Translations under genes and position numbers: made by a program
Shown: in pieces, positions 26,052 to 38,170 of the stretch
How the letters are laid out: each line of letters begins with the position of its first letter
How positions within the stretch are numbered: the stretch's first letter is position 1
Notes under the pieces: generated by a model
What the model was told of the DNA's origin: nothing
Database searches by the model: none
Seen by the model: the letters and a program-made list of their open reading frames with translations, nothing else
Source of the DNA: Oscarella lobularis
Taxonomy: Eukaryota; Porifera; Homoscleromorpha; Homosclerophorida; Oscarellidae
Reading direction: 5' to 3'
Length of the DNA stretch: 64,000 nt
Assembly: GCF_947507565.1 (NCBI RefSeq)
Contig: NC_089191.1
Location: forward strand, 620,001-684,000

Positions 26052-26345
26052 GAAGCTCTCTTTACAGAAAAAAAACATTATCGCAGAGTTAGAAACAGTG
26101 CTAAGTGCATCTAGAGCTCAATTAGGCTGCTCATGCTGAATTTGAGCAAAACCGTTCCGCGGACAAAATTTTCTAATTAGTATAGAAGTGTCGTGGGGAA
26201 AGTGATTAAAATGCTGGATTGGAATCGAACGAGAGTATCGGCACATTCCTCGCTTCAATAAACAATGTATTCACGGATAATAAAATAGATAAATATTCAT
26301 TTGTTCGATGACGTTTGCTTGAAACGTGCGTTATTCGTGGGCGAC
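26052..26345 (+). promoter_or_regulatory. AT-rich 5' flank of COPS5
   Basis: About 290 bp of AT-rich sequence between the Kelch gene and COPS5. No E-box or other recognisable site was seen. Confidence 0.4.
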
Positions 26346-27787
<1,442 letters not shown>

Positions 27788-27865
27788 CAACGAAAAATAT
27801 TTAGGGAGCGCCTATATATTGTAGCAAAGGAACACAACGCACGCTAGCATCAGACTTCCTGTGTC

Positions 27866-28861
27866 ATGTCGAAGGCAAAGAGAGCAAAATTGACTCTTCA
27901 AACAAGTCCAATATGTCAATTGCCCGAAGACATTCTCGTCCACGCGTTCAGCTTCCTCGATCTCGCCTCCCTTCTCAAATGCTCTCGAACGTGCCGACTT
28001 TGGCAGCGTCTCAGCGACGATTCCTCCCTCTGGCGTTCAATTCACCTAGCCGAGCGTCGTCTCACCGTCCAATCGCTTTGGAAAGTCGTTCGACGACGAT
28101 TCAATCGCTATCTGACGTCGCTCAGCCTTCGCGGCTTCTACGGCGATTCGCCGCCGCTCGGAAAGCGACGCAAGTGTCTTCTCAGCGTCGCTCTCGTCGA
28201 GGAAATCAAATCGCGATGTCGCGGATTGAAGCGACTCGTTTTGAAGAATTGCGATTTGCGCAACGTTTCCTTTCTTCATTTTCCGACCGGTTCGTTGGAA
28301 TTTCTGTCGTTGGAAAACTGCGTTCTGATGTCGTCTGCGTGGGCCGGCCAATCGTTTCCCAAATTAGCCTCGTTGAATTTATCTCGATCGAGCATGATCG
28401 ATCTGAGTCACGTGGAGCAAATAAGTAGTTTTCCTAATCTAATTCACGTGGATTTCAGCCACTGCTTTCGTCTCAAAGACAAAGCCGTGACGGTTCTAAG
28501 TGAAAACGCGTCGAATCTTCAATCGCTCAGCCTATCGGGATGCAGTCAGGTGACCGACGAAGGGGTTCACAAAATCGCTCGCAATCTCAAGCAACTCAAG
28601 CGTCTCAATCTGCGTGACGTCAGTCGCTTGACGGACGCGGGTGTCAGCGTGATTGCGAATACTTTAGCCAATCGATTGGAAGAGCTAGACGTGAGCCAAT
28701 GCCTAGAGGTGACAGATCAGGGTATGGAGGAAATTGGACAGAAAATGCAACGTCTGAGATATCTCAACGTCGCGCTGTGTCAAAAGACTACAAACGAATG
28801 CATTGCCGCATTGAGAGTACTTCTACCGAATTGCAGCGTGGTGACTGAGCTGGCGAGTTAG
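27866..28861 (+). CDS. F-box/leucine-rich repeat protein, FBXL12-like
   Basis: 331 residues in one exon. An F-box at about 17-60 (LPEDILVHAFSFLDLASLL..CRLWQRLSDDSSLW) is followed by leucine-rich repeats of the Cys-containing type (LQSLSLSGCSQVTDEGV, LKRLNLRDVSRLTDAGV, LEELDVSQCLEVTDQGM). Such proteins are substrate-binding subunits of SCF ubiquitin ligases: the F-box binds SKP1 and the repeats bind substrate. The order F-box, VVRRRF segment, CxGLKRLVLKNCDLRNVSF and LEFLSLENCVL resembles FBXL12, but repeats are easily confused between FBXL members, so no symbol is given. It is a possible functional neighbour of COPS5, which regulates cullin ligases. Confidence 0.85.
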   Translation: MSKAKRAKLTLQTSPICQLPEDILVHAFSFLDLASLLKCSRTCRLWQRLSDDSSLWRSIHLAERRLTVQSLWKVVRRRFNRYLTSLSLRGFYGDSPPLGKRRKCLLSVALVEEIKSRCRGLKRLVLKNCDLRNVSFLHFPTGSLEFLSLENCVLMSSAWAGQSFPKLASLNLSRSSMIDLSHVEQISSFPNLIHVDFSHCFRLKDKAVTVLSENASNLQSLSLSGCSQVTDEGVHKIARNLKQLKRLNLRDVSRLTDAGVSVIANTLANRLEELDVSQCLEVTDQGMEEIGQKMQRLRYLNVALCQKTTNECIAALRVLLPNCSVVTELAS

Positions 28862-28941
28862 GAAAGCTCCCGTTTCCAAGGCTACGCACAATGTATTTTT
28901 AACTACGAACGATTTGACAGCGCTAAAGCAGGCAAAAATCA

Positions 28942-30636
28942 TTACGATTCACTTCTGTCCTTTTTCTTTGGTGAACTAGGCGACATGGCAAGTCTTTTGC
29001 CCTTTCTTCCGGCTCGCTTTTCTGCCACTGCTTGCTGAAGTTGACCGTTTTGAAGAGCACCCTCTTTGAATCTCACGAGTATCACTGTCATGTTGTCGAG
29101 GCCTACGTCATTGTTCTTCTGAGTGCTAGCCAAACAGTGATGCAAAAGCTAGGGAAGATCAATCAGGCAATAGTCCTACTACTACTATTATTATTATTAT
29201 TATTATTATTATTACTTGGTCTGTGATTGAGGAGAGCTTTTGATTGGGATCTGATGCGAGTTTCTCGTTGATGAAATCGACGCACTCTTGACTGGAGACA
29301 ACGTCCCTAAGAACAAGTGTTTAAAATCTCCTCGTCTTTCTCTCTCTCTCCACTCTCACCAGACTCCATCACAGGCCAAAATAAGGAATTTGTCAGCACT
29401 AATACGTAGGTCAATAAAAATATTCATACTATGAGAATATTCGTTTTACCTGCTCAGTTTTCTGTGTTGGATATCTGGCAGTGCGGATATCATCTGATCT
29501 TCTGGCTTCAACTTTTCATTGCGCTTGTACAAGTGATCGCCTAAAAGCGTCTCAAGTAACAAATGATGTATATTCATTTGTTTATTCACCTATCGCTCGT
29601 GATAGATTCAAGCCATTATTTACTCTTCCAAGCTTGTTCACCGATCCCCCCGCCGCTTCGATCCGCGTTTTCTCCGTCTCACAAGTCGGCTTGTGATCGA
29701 CGGACAAATCGACTGCCTTTCCATCCGAGCACAGAACGCAACGCGAATCGCCTACATTGGCGACAGTCACGACACCGTCCCGAAGAAGACAAACGATTGC
29801 AGTTGAACCAGAACTGCTTCCGGGATCGCCAAACGCTTTGAGCTTGAAATCATTCGGCTCTTTATCTTCTTCGTCCTCCTCGACTTCTTGATCCAATTTC
29901 TTCTCAATTTTGTCTGAATTTTCATCATCATCATCGTCATCATCATCATCTTCATCATCGTCGTCCGCGTCATCTTCATCGTCCTCCTCCTCGTCATCGT
30001 CGTCGTCATCTTCAAATATTATTTCTATTGCGTCTTCTGCTGCAGATTCCCCTTCGGTTTTCTTCACAGTCGGACACCCGTACTTCGCCAGCAAATCCTC
30101 CAAAGGCATTTCTGCCTCTTTCAAGAGCTCGACCGCTTCGGCACATCGCGATTCGGACGATTCCTCGCGGTCGTCATGGAAACCAGCTAATTCTCTCAAT
30201 TCCTGTAAAGCCGCGTCGGTCAAGAGATCGCTATCGATTTGAAGGAAGGCCTCCTTGAGAGCTTCGGATAATTTGCCTTCGCCGTAGGAACTCGTTTGGA
30301 GGACGTAATCGGGTAAGTGCTTCGCCAAATACAAAGCCACTTCCCTGCCTGTAACGCGCGCGCAAAGATTGCCATGCTGTTCGCTGCGGTGTTCGCGTAC
30401 TGACCTCCGTGGCCGTCGAAAACTCCAAAGAACGACGTTTTCTCGTCGATTTTGGGCAGCACGCTTTCGGCGTCCTTGAAAAACGCGTTATATCGCGCCC
30501 GTTTTTTGTTCGCCTGCCGTCTCACCTCCATATCCATTCTCCAGCCCTGCATAGACGACACGCCGTAGACGAATTGGTCGCATTCGTTGTCGCGAGATGA
30601 TGTTTCCTTGACTGGCTCGCTCAAGTATGCTCCCAT
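28942..30636 (-). CDS. PPM1G: Protein phosphatase 1G (PP2C family)
   Basis: A Mn/Mg-dependent Ser/Thr phosphatase, nuclear in animals and linked to splicing and histone exchange. Seven exons: 30636-30526, 30474-30405, 30348-29590, 29540-29450, 29398-29360, 29306-29216 and 29148-28942, giving 455 residues. It starts MGAYLSEP, the N-myristoylation-type start of the family. PP2C motifs present are [50 protein letters not shown] and [12 protein letters not shown] very acidic Asp/Glu tract inside the catalytic domain (exon 3) is the hallmark of PPM1G. The C-terminus is basic ([12 protein letters not shown]). A (TTA)n repeat abuts the donor of the last intron. A CACGTG is at 30693-30698, 57 bp upstream of the start. 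Confidence 0.95.
29176..29214. repeat. (TTA)n microsatellite at a 5' splice site
   Basis: A trinucleotide run in the last PPM1G intron. On the gene strand the donor itself reads GTAATAATAATAATA, so the repeat begins within the splice site. Confidence 0.9.
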
Positions 30637-31065
30637 GATGCTCTCCGTAAAAAAGCGGTACGTGCGCTCGAAGAGCAAATAGATACATAGACCACGTGAT
30701 AGTGATAGGCTGGTGCGAAGACACAGCTCGCGTGCTCGGCTCCAGCAGTGATGCGAGCATTAAAATTCGCCGGGAGCATTCAGCTTTTCGCTAAAACTGA
30801 ATGTTCGTTACAAAGCGCGCGCGCTTCGATGCAGGTAAGCTGTGTCGGAATGTGATAAGTATCAGTCTCAAAAAAAATATACGCCCAAAGTAGGTTTTGT
30901 TATCTCTGTGCGTGCAGTGTGTTTGTCTTTCCCTTTTACAACTGAAACTGTTGACAGACGGGTACCAGTTCCAGTGGACTACTGTAATCCACTGCAACTA
31001 GTCTAAAATTCATTTTTCAGATATCTAATCTGCATCACCAAATGTTACCGTTTATTTTTCTTATA
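30637..31065. other. Intergenic, PPM1G 5' flank and RAB23 3' flank
   Basis: 429 bp with no supported gene. It holds the CACGTG box at 30693-30698 and otherwise AT-rich unique sequence. Confidence 0.6.
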
Positions 31066-32175
31066 CTACAAAACACTACATGACGACAAAAACGATTTTT
31101 TCTTTCCCCCAGTTCTTGTTTTATTTGGTCGCAATTGAAAAGTGGTCTCAGATGGCCTTCCCTTCGAATTTCCCCCTTCCTTTTTAGAAGATTCCCCACC
31201 AGCCCCGTCAGCACCCTTTGACGCACTGAACATGCCTAAAACCTCACCCATGAGCAAAACTCTCTGTAAAAAAACCTCCTATGCATTGTCATACCTATTT
31301 GATGCTCTGGTGGCTGTTCAGTATCAGCGCTGCTAAGGCACTCTAGATACCGTTCAGCAAGATACGTAAACACTAAACAGAAATAAATTAGACTAATATT
31401 GTTTGCGTAACATTCGACCATAGGATTTCATTGTGAAATTCCATAGGTCATATGTAGTTTTTGGGACCTTCATTGACATTGAAGTCGTCCTTTACAGAGG
31501 TTCTGTAGAATTTGAGCTTGAGTTGTTTGGCCAAAGTTTCAGCTTCTCCTCTGAAGAGAAGAGACGCGTTTTATATAAATGCAGCTATTGCAAAGAAATC
31601 GTACGATTCTACAGTAGCTTCATCTATCAAATCGATTTTATTCTGGACTAGAACCATAACGATGTCACCGCACTCATCTTCTACCTAAAAAAACGATTCA
31701 TTTCAGAAATGACATCATGACAAAAAATCTCTACTTTATGTTTCCACGACTCGATGGCTTCAAACGACTTTCTATCGGTTGTAGAAAAAGCCAAAACGCA
31801 AACGTGAGCCCCTAAAAAAAGCCGTGGTCTCGCAAAGACAGACCCCGTGACGTCAGGAACTGCGTACCCCTATAATAGGACTTTGTAATTGAATCAAACT
31901 CTTCCTGCCCCGCCGTATCCCACAGCATCAGCCTCACATCTTCCCCCGCAACCCTACACAGTGTGCACAGCCATTCGACCACGCCCCCTTGTTTACAAGT
32001 CTTCTCCCCGGCGCACTCACTCGATTTGACGCTCGAGAAAATCCACGCCGATCGTTTTCTTGTAGTCTTTCGTGAAGATTCCCTTGCAGTAGCGCTGGAT
32101 CATGCTCGATTTGCCGACGGCGCCGTTGCCGACGACGAGCACCTTGATAGCCGTCTCGAACTCTTCCTCGCGCAT
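31066..32175 (-). CDS. RAB23: Ras-related GTPase Rab23
   Basis: A small GTPase that in animals regulates Hedgehog signalling and ciliary trafficking. Seven exons: 32175-32021, 31953-31868, 31811-31735, 31684-31605, 31550-31468, 31372-31295 and 31259-31066, giving 250 residues (human 237). G-motifs: GNGAVGKSS, switch I with KKTIGVDF, WDTAGQEE, NKID and a TSV block (FYRTSVKDD). RYCKGIFTKDYKKTIGVDFL is the Rab23 signature. The tail TTFQLRPNKTRTGGKKKSF ends in CSVL, a CaaX-type prenylation box, as in Rab23 rather than the double-Cys of most Rabs. The last exon needs an acceptor after AGAGAG, the only AG in that cluster that keeps frame. It shares a 242-bp divergent promoter with THOC1. Confidence 0.95.
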
Positions 32176-32417
32176 CGTACAGTGTGTAGCGACGGCAGAA
32201 CGCGTTGCGATGTCAACAGACGCTCTAAATTGACGTTTCCGGCTTTCCAAAAGCGTCGATATCGAATTGCTGAAAATTCGAATCGACTTTGAATCGATCT
32301 AGGATTGGATTTCGCCTACGGCTGCGACGCTTTTCCCTCAGGAAACACTCTGGCGTAATGCGTATACGGGAAGGGGAGGAAACGCCTCCATACGATCGTA
32401 CGGGATTCCGTGAAGAA
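32176..32417. promoter_or_regulatory. Bidirectional RAB23/THOC1 promoter
   Basis: 242 bp between divergent start codons. No CACGTG or TATA box was seen. Confidence 0.5.
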
Positions 32418-35058
32418 ATGGCGTCGTATCGTTCCTCGCGAAATTCTCTGCTCGTGAGCAGTCATTAGAAACCGCGCGCCGACGCGAAGCACGCTTCTCT
32501 AGATCAAAGTCAAGGAAGCGATCGAAAAAGACGCTCTAGCGCCTCTAAAAGACGAATTCGCGTCAATTCCGGGCAGGTGCACCCCGATTCCCAACTCCCC
32601 GCGACGTTCGCCGACCATCTCGTTCGTCTCCAGCGAAGGCGAAAAGAAGACGATACTCGATCAAACGTTTCGCGACGCTCTCCGAGCCGTTCTCGTCTCC
32701 CAAATCGACGCGAAAGCCGAAGCCTACATCGCCTTGTCGGCGCGATGCGTCCAGGAAGGCATGTGTTCGGCCGCGTTGCCTTTCATTCTTCTCGGCGATC
32801 TGTTCGATTGCGTGACGCTTGACGTGTGCGAGCGAATATTTGCCTACGTCGAAAAAAACGTCGCTTTGTGGACTTCTGTATGGAAGAATCGCGCGCTTCG
32901 ATTTTTTAATTAATTAATTAAATTTTTTCTTTTTTTTTAGCCTCAGCTTTATGCGTCTGGGAAAAACTTTTTGCTGCGCATGTGTAACGGTACATTTATT
33001 TGGTAATCGTTTATTATTGGGATGGAGATTTTGTTCGGTTTAGATTTGCTACGGCGTTTGTCGCGGAGTCAGGATACCGTTTTTTGTGGCCGCATTCAGC
33101 TGTTTTTGGCCCAGATATTTCCTCTCTCTGAGAAATCAGGTAAAAAGCGTCGCAGTCTAATCTAGATTAAAAAGGGAGACATCAGGATCTGCATAGGATT
33201 AAATCTCATGAGTCAATTTAATTTGGAGAACGTAACGACGTGTGCAGATCAACCAGACTTGGAAAAGGCGGCAGTAGGCTCATAAGAATTTTAATATAGA
33301 TGATAAGGTGAGGTTTTCAAGGCACTTACGGCTGCACGCGACGATGGAATGGAGATAGAAGAAGGCGAAGCCGTCACACCGACGTATGAAACAATATTTG
33401 ATTGTTTCATTATTTATTTGTCATTTCTCCAGACACCAGCCTGTCGATTTTGACCTCTATAAGACTTTTTGGAAGCTTCAAGATTTCTTCCGCGATCCAT
33501 CCACTTGCTACAGTCGCGAACAATGGAAAGAATTTAAAAATGTATTCAGGCTGTATTCAATTTGAGTTCTAGTTGAAAGTGAAGTTCTTTTTTTCTAGAG
33601 TACCAATAGAATTCTTGAAGTCTTTGATAGTTTTAAGTTAGACCACGCGTCAGATGGCAAAGAAGATGAGGCAACGGGGTGAGGAGGTCCCCTAGATTTA
33701 GTCCTATTTACTTATGCGCGTCACTTTCCCTAGTAACGTCTATTTTGCTAAGTATTTGACTAGCGAGAAGGTAGTCTTCTTTTACTTGTTTGTAACTTCT
33801 GGCTGGATATTTACACCTAATAGCTGTTTGATCTTCAATTGAATGACTGCAAATTCAGAAGACAAGTCAGTTAGAAATTCCTCGTAGCAATCAAGCTATT
33901 GCACATGGCTTTTTTCCTAAAGATTTTGACGCAGTTCTTGATTGTGTTTCAATATCTTACAGGCCAGATCAAATTCAAACAGTAAATCCTTTGCTTCTGT
34001 GACGTCAAAAAATACAGTAGATGTATTTGTTAGCGCTAGTCACGTTCTGACTGATCAGCAGAGTCACTGGGTAAAGACAGTAACAGAAAGAGTCTATTGT
34101 TTGCTAAAGGAGACTCCTCCGGACGGGGAAACGTTTGCAAAGACCACCAGGGTAAGAATGAATGGGGCGGTGTTCGGGCCAATAGTGAAGAGTATCTTTT
34201 TTAGCATATTTTAGCTAGGGAAGAAATGTGGATATCTTGGAAGAACGATTCGTGTCCATCCTTTGTAAAACCAAGGTATAGGAGAGAAGCCTTCACGCTC
34301 GAAACCACCTTGATGTTTCACACAGGTTAGAGACTTCTAGTGAAGCAGAAGCTAAGCCAGTCAAATCCTACGTAGCAAAGTACGCAATACATTGATACAC
34401 TATTGACCGACAGTTTGTGTCTCAAGGCGTTCTAAGAAGAGATACTATCCTTATCCTGGGTCATCCGCTTCGGGACACATTGATATGGGTAGTCCAGAAT
34501 TGACGCGTCTCTGGAACCTGAACGCGGACAATATGGAAGCGTGTAGCGCACCGGATCGGTAATAAAAATGCGGATATACAGTGAAAAGAGGCGTTTCTAT
34601 GCGAGTTTCTACAGAATATTTTTGCCGTCTCTTGCGTCGTTTTTTGAAGAGGCTATCGACCAATCAGATCCCAGCGCGATGATTGAAGATGAGTACAAGT
34701 GAGAGGGACTCTCGTTTTAGTTCTACTGGGGGAGCTAGTCTTGATTCAATAGGCTGGTACATGACAGCAATTTCAGATGGAAAGGTAAGCTATACCATAG
34801 ACAAGAAGGCCTATTCATTCCCAGAAAACCTCACCTCGATACCCCTCCCTACCCTTCCTACCCTCAGCACTCAGGCTATTATCTCGCTTGAGCAACCAAT
34901 ACTTTCAAATCCAAACGCCGTCAACCGGCAACACGGCGGGAGTCAAGGCAATGGGGATATACCTTGAAGACGTCATCAGCAAACTAGCCAAAGAGAATTC
35001 TATACCAAAGCCCACGAACGCCAAACCGGAAGAGGAACCAACGAGTGCAACCAGCTAA
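32418..35058 (+). CDS. THOC1: THO complex subunit 1, without death domain
   Basis: A core subunit of THO/TREX, which couples transcription to mRNA export. Nineteen exons: 32418-32453, 32503-32576, 32634-32877, 32941-32989, 33044-33139, 33197-33273, 33322-33383, 33433-33541, 33599-33678, 33734-33770, 33824-33865, 33923-33981, 34034-34151, 34205-34275, 34326-34379, 34427-34558, 34615-34698, 34721-34756 and 34875-35058. The product is 547 residues (human 657). Family blocks: SGKNFLLRMCNDLLRRLSRS, CGRIQLFLAQIFPLSEKSGL, PPDGETFAK, WISWKNDSCPSFVK and LTRLWNLNADNMEACS. The protein stops after LEDVISKLAKENSIP; the C-terminal death domain of vertebrate THOC1 is absent, and B9D2 begins 23 bp further on. 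The splice near 34756/34875 is the least certain. Confidence 0.92.
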
Positions 35059-35081
35059 TATATTTCTAATCATCATCTCTC

Positions 35082-35818
35082 TCAACACTCCACTCCAAAT
35101 TTTCTAAAATTTCTCAACACTACGGCTATCTGTACGTGTACGAATCCCATTGTTTCTGTTCTAAGTCGATATCGATTCGTTCCGTCGTATATGAGGTCTT
35201 TTGACTTGAGTTGTGGCCCTCCTCCGAGAAAAAAGCCTAAGAATTTGCGGTCACGTGATGCACTCGTCATTTTCTACTATCGAACTTTGAATTTGCTCCC
35301 ATATGTCTCCCGACGGTCGCCACGTCGCGCAGTCGAGCGTATACGAGCCGGGCGACGTCGGAACGTGACAGAAACCGTAGCCATCTCAAAAAAAAGGACT
35401 CCTGTGAACGAATTTTGAATCAACGGTCCCTAATACCGTACAGAGTTCGCTTCTTCCGAACATGTCCTGGTGCCAAACTTCGAAGTGAAGTTTCGGCCAG
35501 CCTTGAAGACCCTTACAGGCGTAGTGAACGTCTAATCGACCAATATTTGTTTCGCCGAGTCTCGCGATCGCACTACCGTACCGATTGGATGACACCAATT
35601 GGCTCGTTCGCCGTCCTGAGAAAGAGCTTCGACTTTTATTGTCGCCATGGAGACGGTGATAGACGAACCTGCGGCTGGTCGACCTGCGTTTGGCCTTCTG
35701 CGAGGCCGGCAAGCAGTTTCCACGGCGTTCCCGCCACAATTCCCCACTTGCAGAAAAGATTCGGCGATGGAAAGCCGCTAGCGCCCGAAATTTGACCGAT
35801 TACGTGTACCTCAGCCAT
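35082..35818 (-). CDS. B9D2: B9 domain-containing protein 2
   Basis: A B9/C2-type protein of the ciliary transition-zone (MKS) complex, where it works with B9D1 and MKS1. Five exons: 35818-35669, 35615-35582, 35531-35442, 35384-35286 and 35236-35082, giving exactly 175 residues, the human length. Diagnostic blocks: [16 protein letters not shown] at the start, [49 protein letters not shown] and a C-terminus ending [12 protein letters not shown]. The start is 54 bp from the divergent start of receptor 1, and the stop is 23 bp from that of THOC1. Intron 4 carries a CACGTG at 35252-35257. Confidence 0.96.
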
Positions 35819-35851
35819 AGAAGGTATCCGGGGGTCTCGCTAGTCCCCAGC

Positions 35852-35860
35852 TCACGCGAG
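35852..35860 (+). promoter_or_regulatory. TCACGCGAG box upstream of receptor 1
   Basis: The 9-mer TCACGCGAG lies 12 bp before the start codon at 35873. The same 9-mer precedes each of the other three paralogues. Confidence 0.5.
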
Positions 35861-35872
35861 TCGTCTCTGGAG

Positions 35873-38170
35873 ATGTCAACAAGTCTCTTCCTGTTGGCTA
35901 CTGTCTGCATTGCTTTGGGCACTTTTCACAACGAAGAGGTGTGCAAAAACTTTGAAGCTACCTGGACGGCAGAGCTGAGATTGCCACGTCCGATCCCCGA
36001 TCTCCACTTTGAATGCGACATCTCGAATAATCGTTCAGTTTACTGTGCCTATAGCGGCGTTTCTCACTACCTTTACGTGAGCTTTCGCCCGCTTCACTTC
36101 AATTTCACGCCCTTTGAACAACTTGACTTTGAGATCACATCTCAGGATCATTCACTTTATTTCAGCGTGCATTCTCCTGAAGAAGGCAAACTGCCCAGTT
36201 GGCTGCACAAAAGGAGGGTACCAATACATAACCTCACGAAGGTCGCTTTGGAAGGATCCCAGAAACTTCTTTTTCTTATATTTGCTGGTCGACTAAATAT
36301 CGACACTGATAGGTCTGCTATTTCAGTCAAACCTATTCTCACTTGGAATGGCGGACGTCGGATTCACTGTTCGGAAAAAAAAAATTTCTACATCAAACTT
36401 TATGATCACTGTCCCATTGGATACGACAAGAAAAATGTACTTGCTAGTAAAAATGAATCTCACTATTGTCTTTGCAGTTCCAAACAGAAGAACAACATTT
36501 TGGCCTGCCATTGGGACGGTCAGATTCTCCGTTCGCCCGGGTATTGGATCGGATATGGGACTCCAAATTCAAGCCAACAGGGTGCAGATCCTAATTATAT
36601 GAAACATCATTGGAAATCCGTTGTTTCTGTTTGGTGTCCGAACGGATACTGCAACTGTTCAAGTAGCAGCAGTGCCGGCGACTGTTGGTTTGACGTGTGG
36701 GACGTCAATCAACAGTGCGCCAATGGTCGGCAAGGCGTTCTCTGCGGAAAGTGTCGGGACGGCTACTTCACAACCATTGGCAGCCGTCGCATTCAATGTG
36801 TGAAAAGCGATAGCAGCAATTCAACGTTGAAATGTACAAAGATGCGCATTTGGAAATGGATTCTAATCACGGTTGGCATGTCGTTTGGCATCGTTTTTCT
36901 CTCCGTTCTCTTCAATTTGAACGTCACAGCCGGCTTTCTACCACCGCTCGTCTTCTTTTATCAAATGGTCGGCTTTACGCTGTCTCCCTTACCTCATAGC
37001 AGTTGGTGGTTTTCTCAGGTTGCGGACGCGATTGCCGAGTATTCCAACTTCTATATTCCGTTTTCAAAGCCTATATGTTATAATGACTCTCAAGCAACGT
37101 CCAAGTCGAACGTCGCGCTTCTCTACCTGCCACCGCTCTTTGTCTTTGCTTTCATGATCATATTTGCCGGTATCGCTCGTCTCTTTTCGCGCGTCTCGCG
37201 CATTTCCGTGCTGCGTCCCTTCTGGAGTCTCATCACGTTGACCTACCCAAGCATTGCCTGCACGTCATTCATGATATTGCAGTGCGTTAAACTCGACGGG
37301 AGACGCTACTGGTACTACGGTGCACATCACGAATGTTTCACAGATTGGAAACAGAACTTGGGATACGAGACTATCGCCTTCATTCTTCTTAGTGCTGTCT
37401 TTCTGTTTCCGTTCTTCGTTTCTTTAGGAATCGGATCAAAGCGAATAAGTCGACTTTTTCCTCTCGCCGACGTCACGGTGAGCGCCTTCAAGACTAAGTA
37501 CTGGTGGGCGGAAGGTTTGAATTTCGGTCGTCGTTTTCTCGTCGTCTTCGCCACGTGGTGTCCTTTGTTGGTCGAAGGAGAGCCCGGCTATTTGTATATG
37601 CTTTTCACTATCGTTTTCATATTTGCTAGTCATAGTCTTTTGCAACCGTATGCGCGTTGTCGAGTCAATTGGATGGAAACGCTGCTGCTCGCCGATTTGT
37701 GCGCTGTGACAATTTTTCTGCCTAAAGACGAGAAACATCATCTTACTCAGTGGTTCTTCATGGTGTTTTTCAGCATTCCCTATCTGATCGGAATTCTCTA
37801 CTTTGCCTATTGGATATACACGAAAGTCAAAGAACTCCGAAAGAAGATCAAGAAGAAGAGAAAAAACAGTGATGCAGATTCCGGTGACTTAGATTATATA
37901 TTGGAAAGAAGCGGCGATGCCAGCGAAACGACTCGATCGGAATCCATTTCCGTTCCCCTAGCAGAAAGACGACGACATTGGGACAGCGTCGCCGAGGGAG
38001 GCGGCGGCGGCGGCGGCGGTAGCGGAAGCGCTCAAGGCAGCCCTCTCTTTCGACCAGGCAGTCTCAAAAGCACGCGACGATCATACGATCCCGACGAAAT
38101 AATGAACGAAAGCAAAGGAGGCTTGCGAGATCCTCTGCTTGTTGCTAACTTATCGTCAACCGAAATGTGA
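35873..38170 (+). CDS. Polytopic receptor-like protein 1 (short form), intronless
   Basis: 765 residues, one exon. I chose the Met at 35873 because it starts a signal peptide (MSTSLFLLATVCIALGTF); an earlier in-frame Met (35690) lies antisense to B9D2 exon 1. An ectodomain of about 230 residues with N-glycosylation sequons is followed by a Cys-rich box at ~250-310 (WCPNGYCNC..GRQGVLCGKCRDGY). About nine hydrophobic segments span ~326-652, with conserved loops (LNVTAGFLPPLVFFYQ, SVLRPFWSLITLTY, WAEGLNFGRR, LQPY). The basic cytoplasmic tail has a seven-Gly run, GGLRDPLL and the terminus STEM. Function unknown: the layout suggests a surface receptor or channel-like protein. First of four tandem paralogues. 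Confidence 0.88.
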   Translation: MSTSLFLLATVCIALGTFHNEEVCKNFEATWTAELRLPRPIPDLHFECDISNNRSVYCAYSGVSHYLYVSFRPLHFNFTPFEQLDFEITSQDHSLYFSVHSPEEGKLPSWLHKRRVPIHNLTKVALEGSQKLLFLIFAGRLNIDTDRSAISVKPILTWNGGRRIHCSEKKNFYIKLYDHCPIGYDKKNVLASKNESHYCLCSSKQKNNILACHWDGQILRSPGYWIGYGTPNSSQQGADPNYMKHHWKSVVSVWCPNGYCNCSSSSSAGDCWFDVWDVNQQCANGRQGVLCGKCRDGYFTTIGSRRIQCVKSDSSNSTLKCTKMRIWKWILITVGMSFGIVFLSVLFNLNVTAGFLPPLVFFYQMVGFTLSPLPHSSWWFSQVADAIAEYSNFYIPFSKPICYNDSQATSKSNVALLYLPPLFVFAFMIIFAGIARLFSRVSRISVLRPFWSLITLTYPSIACTSFMILQCVKLDGRRYWYYGAHHECFTDWKQNLGYETIAFILLSAVFLFPFFVSLGIGSKRISRLFPLADVTVSAFKTKYWWAEGLNFGRRFLVVFATWCPLLVEGEPGYLYMLFTIVFIFASHSLLQPYARCRVNWMETLLLADLCAVTIFLPKDEKHHLTQWFFMVFFSIPYLIGILYFAYWIYTKVKELRKKIKKKRKNSDADSGDLDYILERSGDASETTRSESISVPLAERRRHWDSVAEGGGGGGGGSGSAQGSPLFRPGSLKSTRRSYDPDEIMNESKGGLRDPLLVANLSSTEM

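Noticed and set aside
33274-33321. Extra 8-nt micro-exon (ATGATAAG) in THOC1
   Set aside because: It would leave a 14-nt intron; direct joining of 33273 to 33322 keeps the frame and family alignment.
34757-34784. THOC1 donor at 34785 (GGAAAG|GTAAGC)
   Set aside because: It gives the wrong phase for the last exon, whereas the donor at 34757 with acceptor 34874 restores W-LLSRLSNQYF and the family ending.
35690-35872. 61-residue N-terminal extension of receptor 1
   Set aside because: It lies antisense to B9D2 exon 1, is basic, and would bury the signal peptide.
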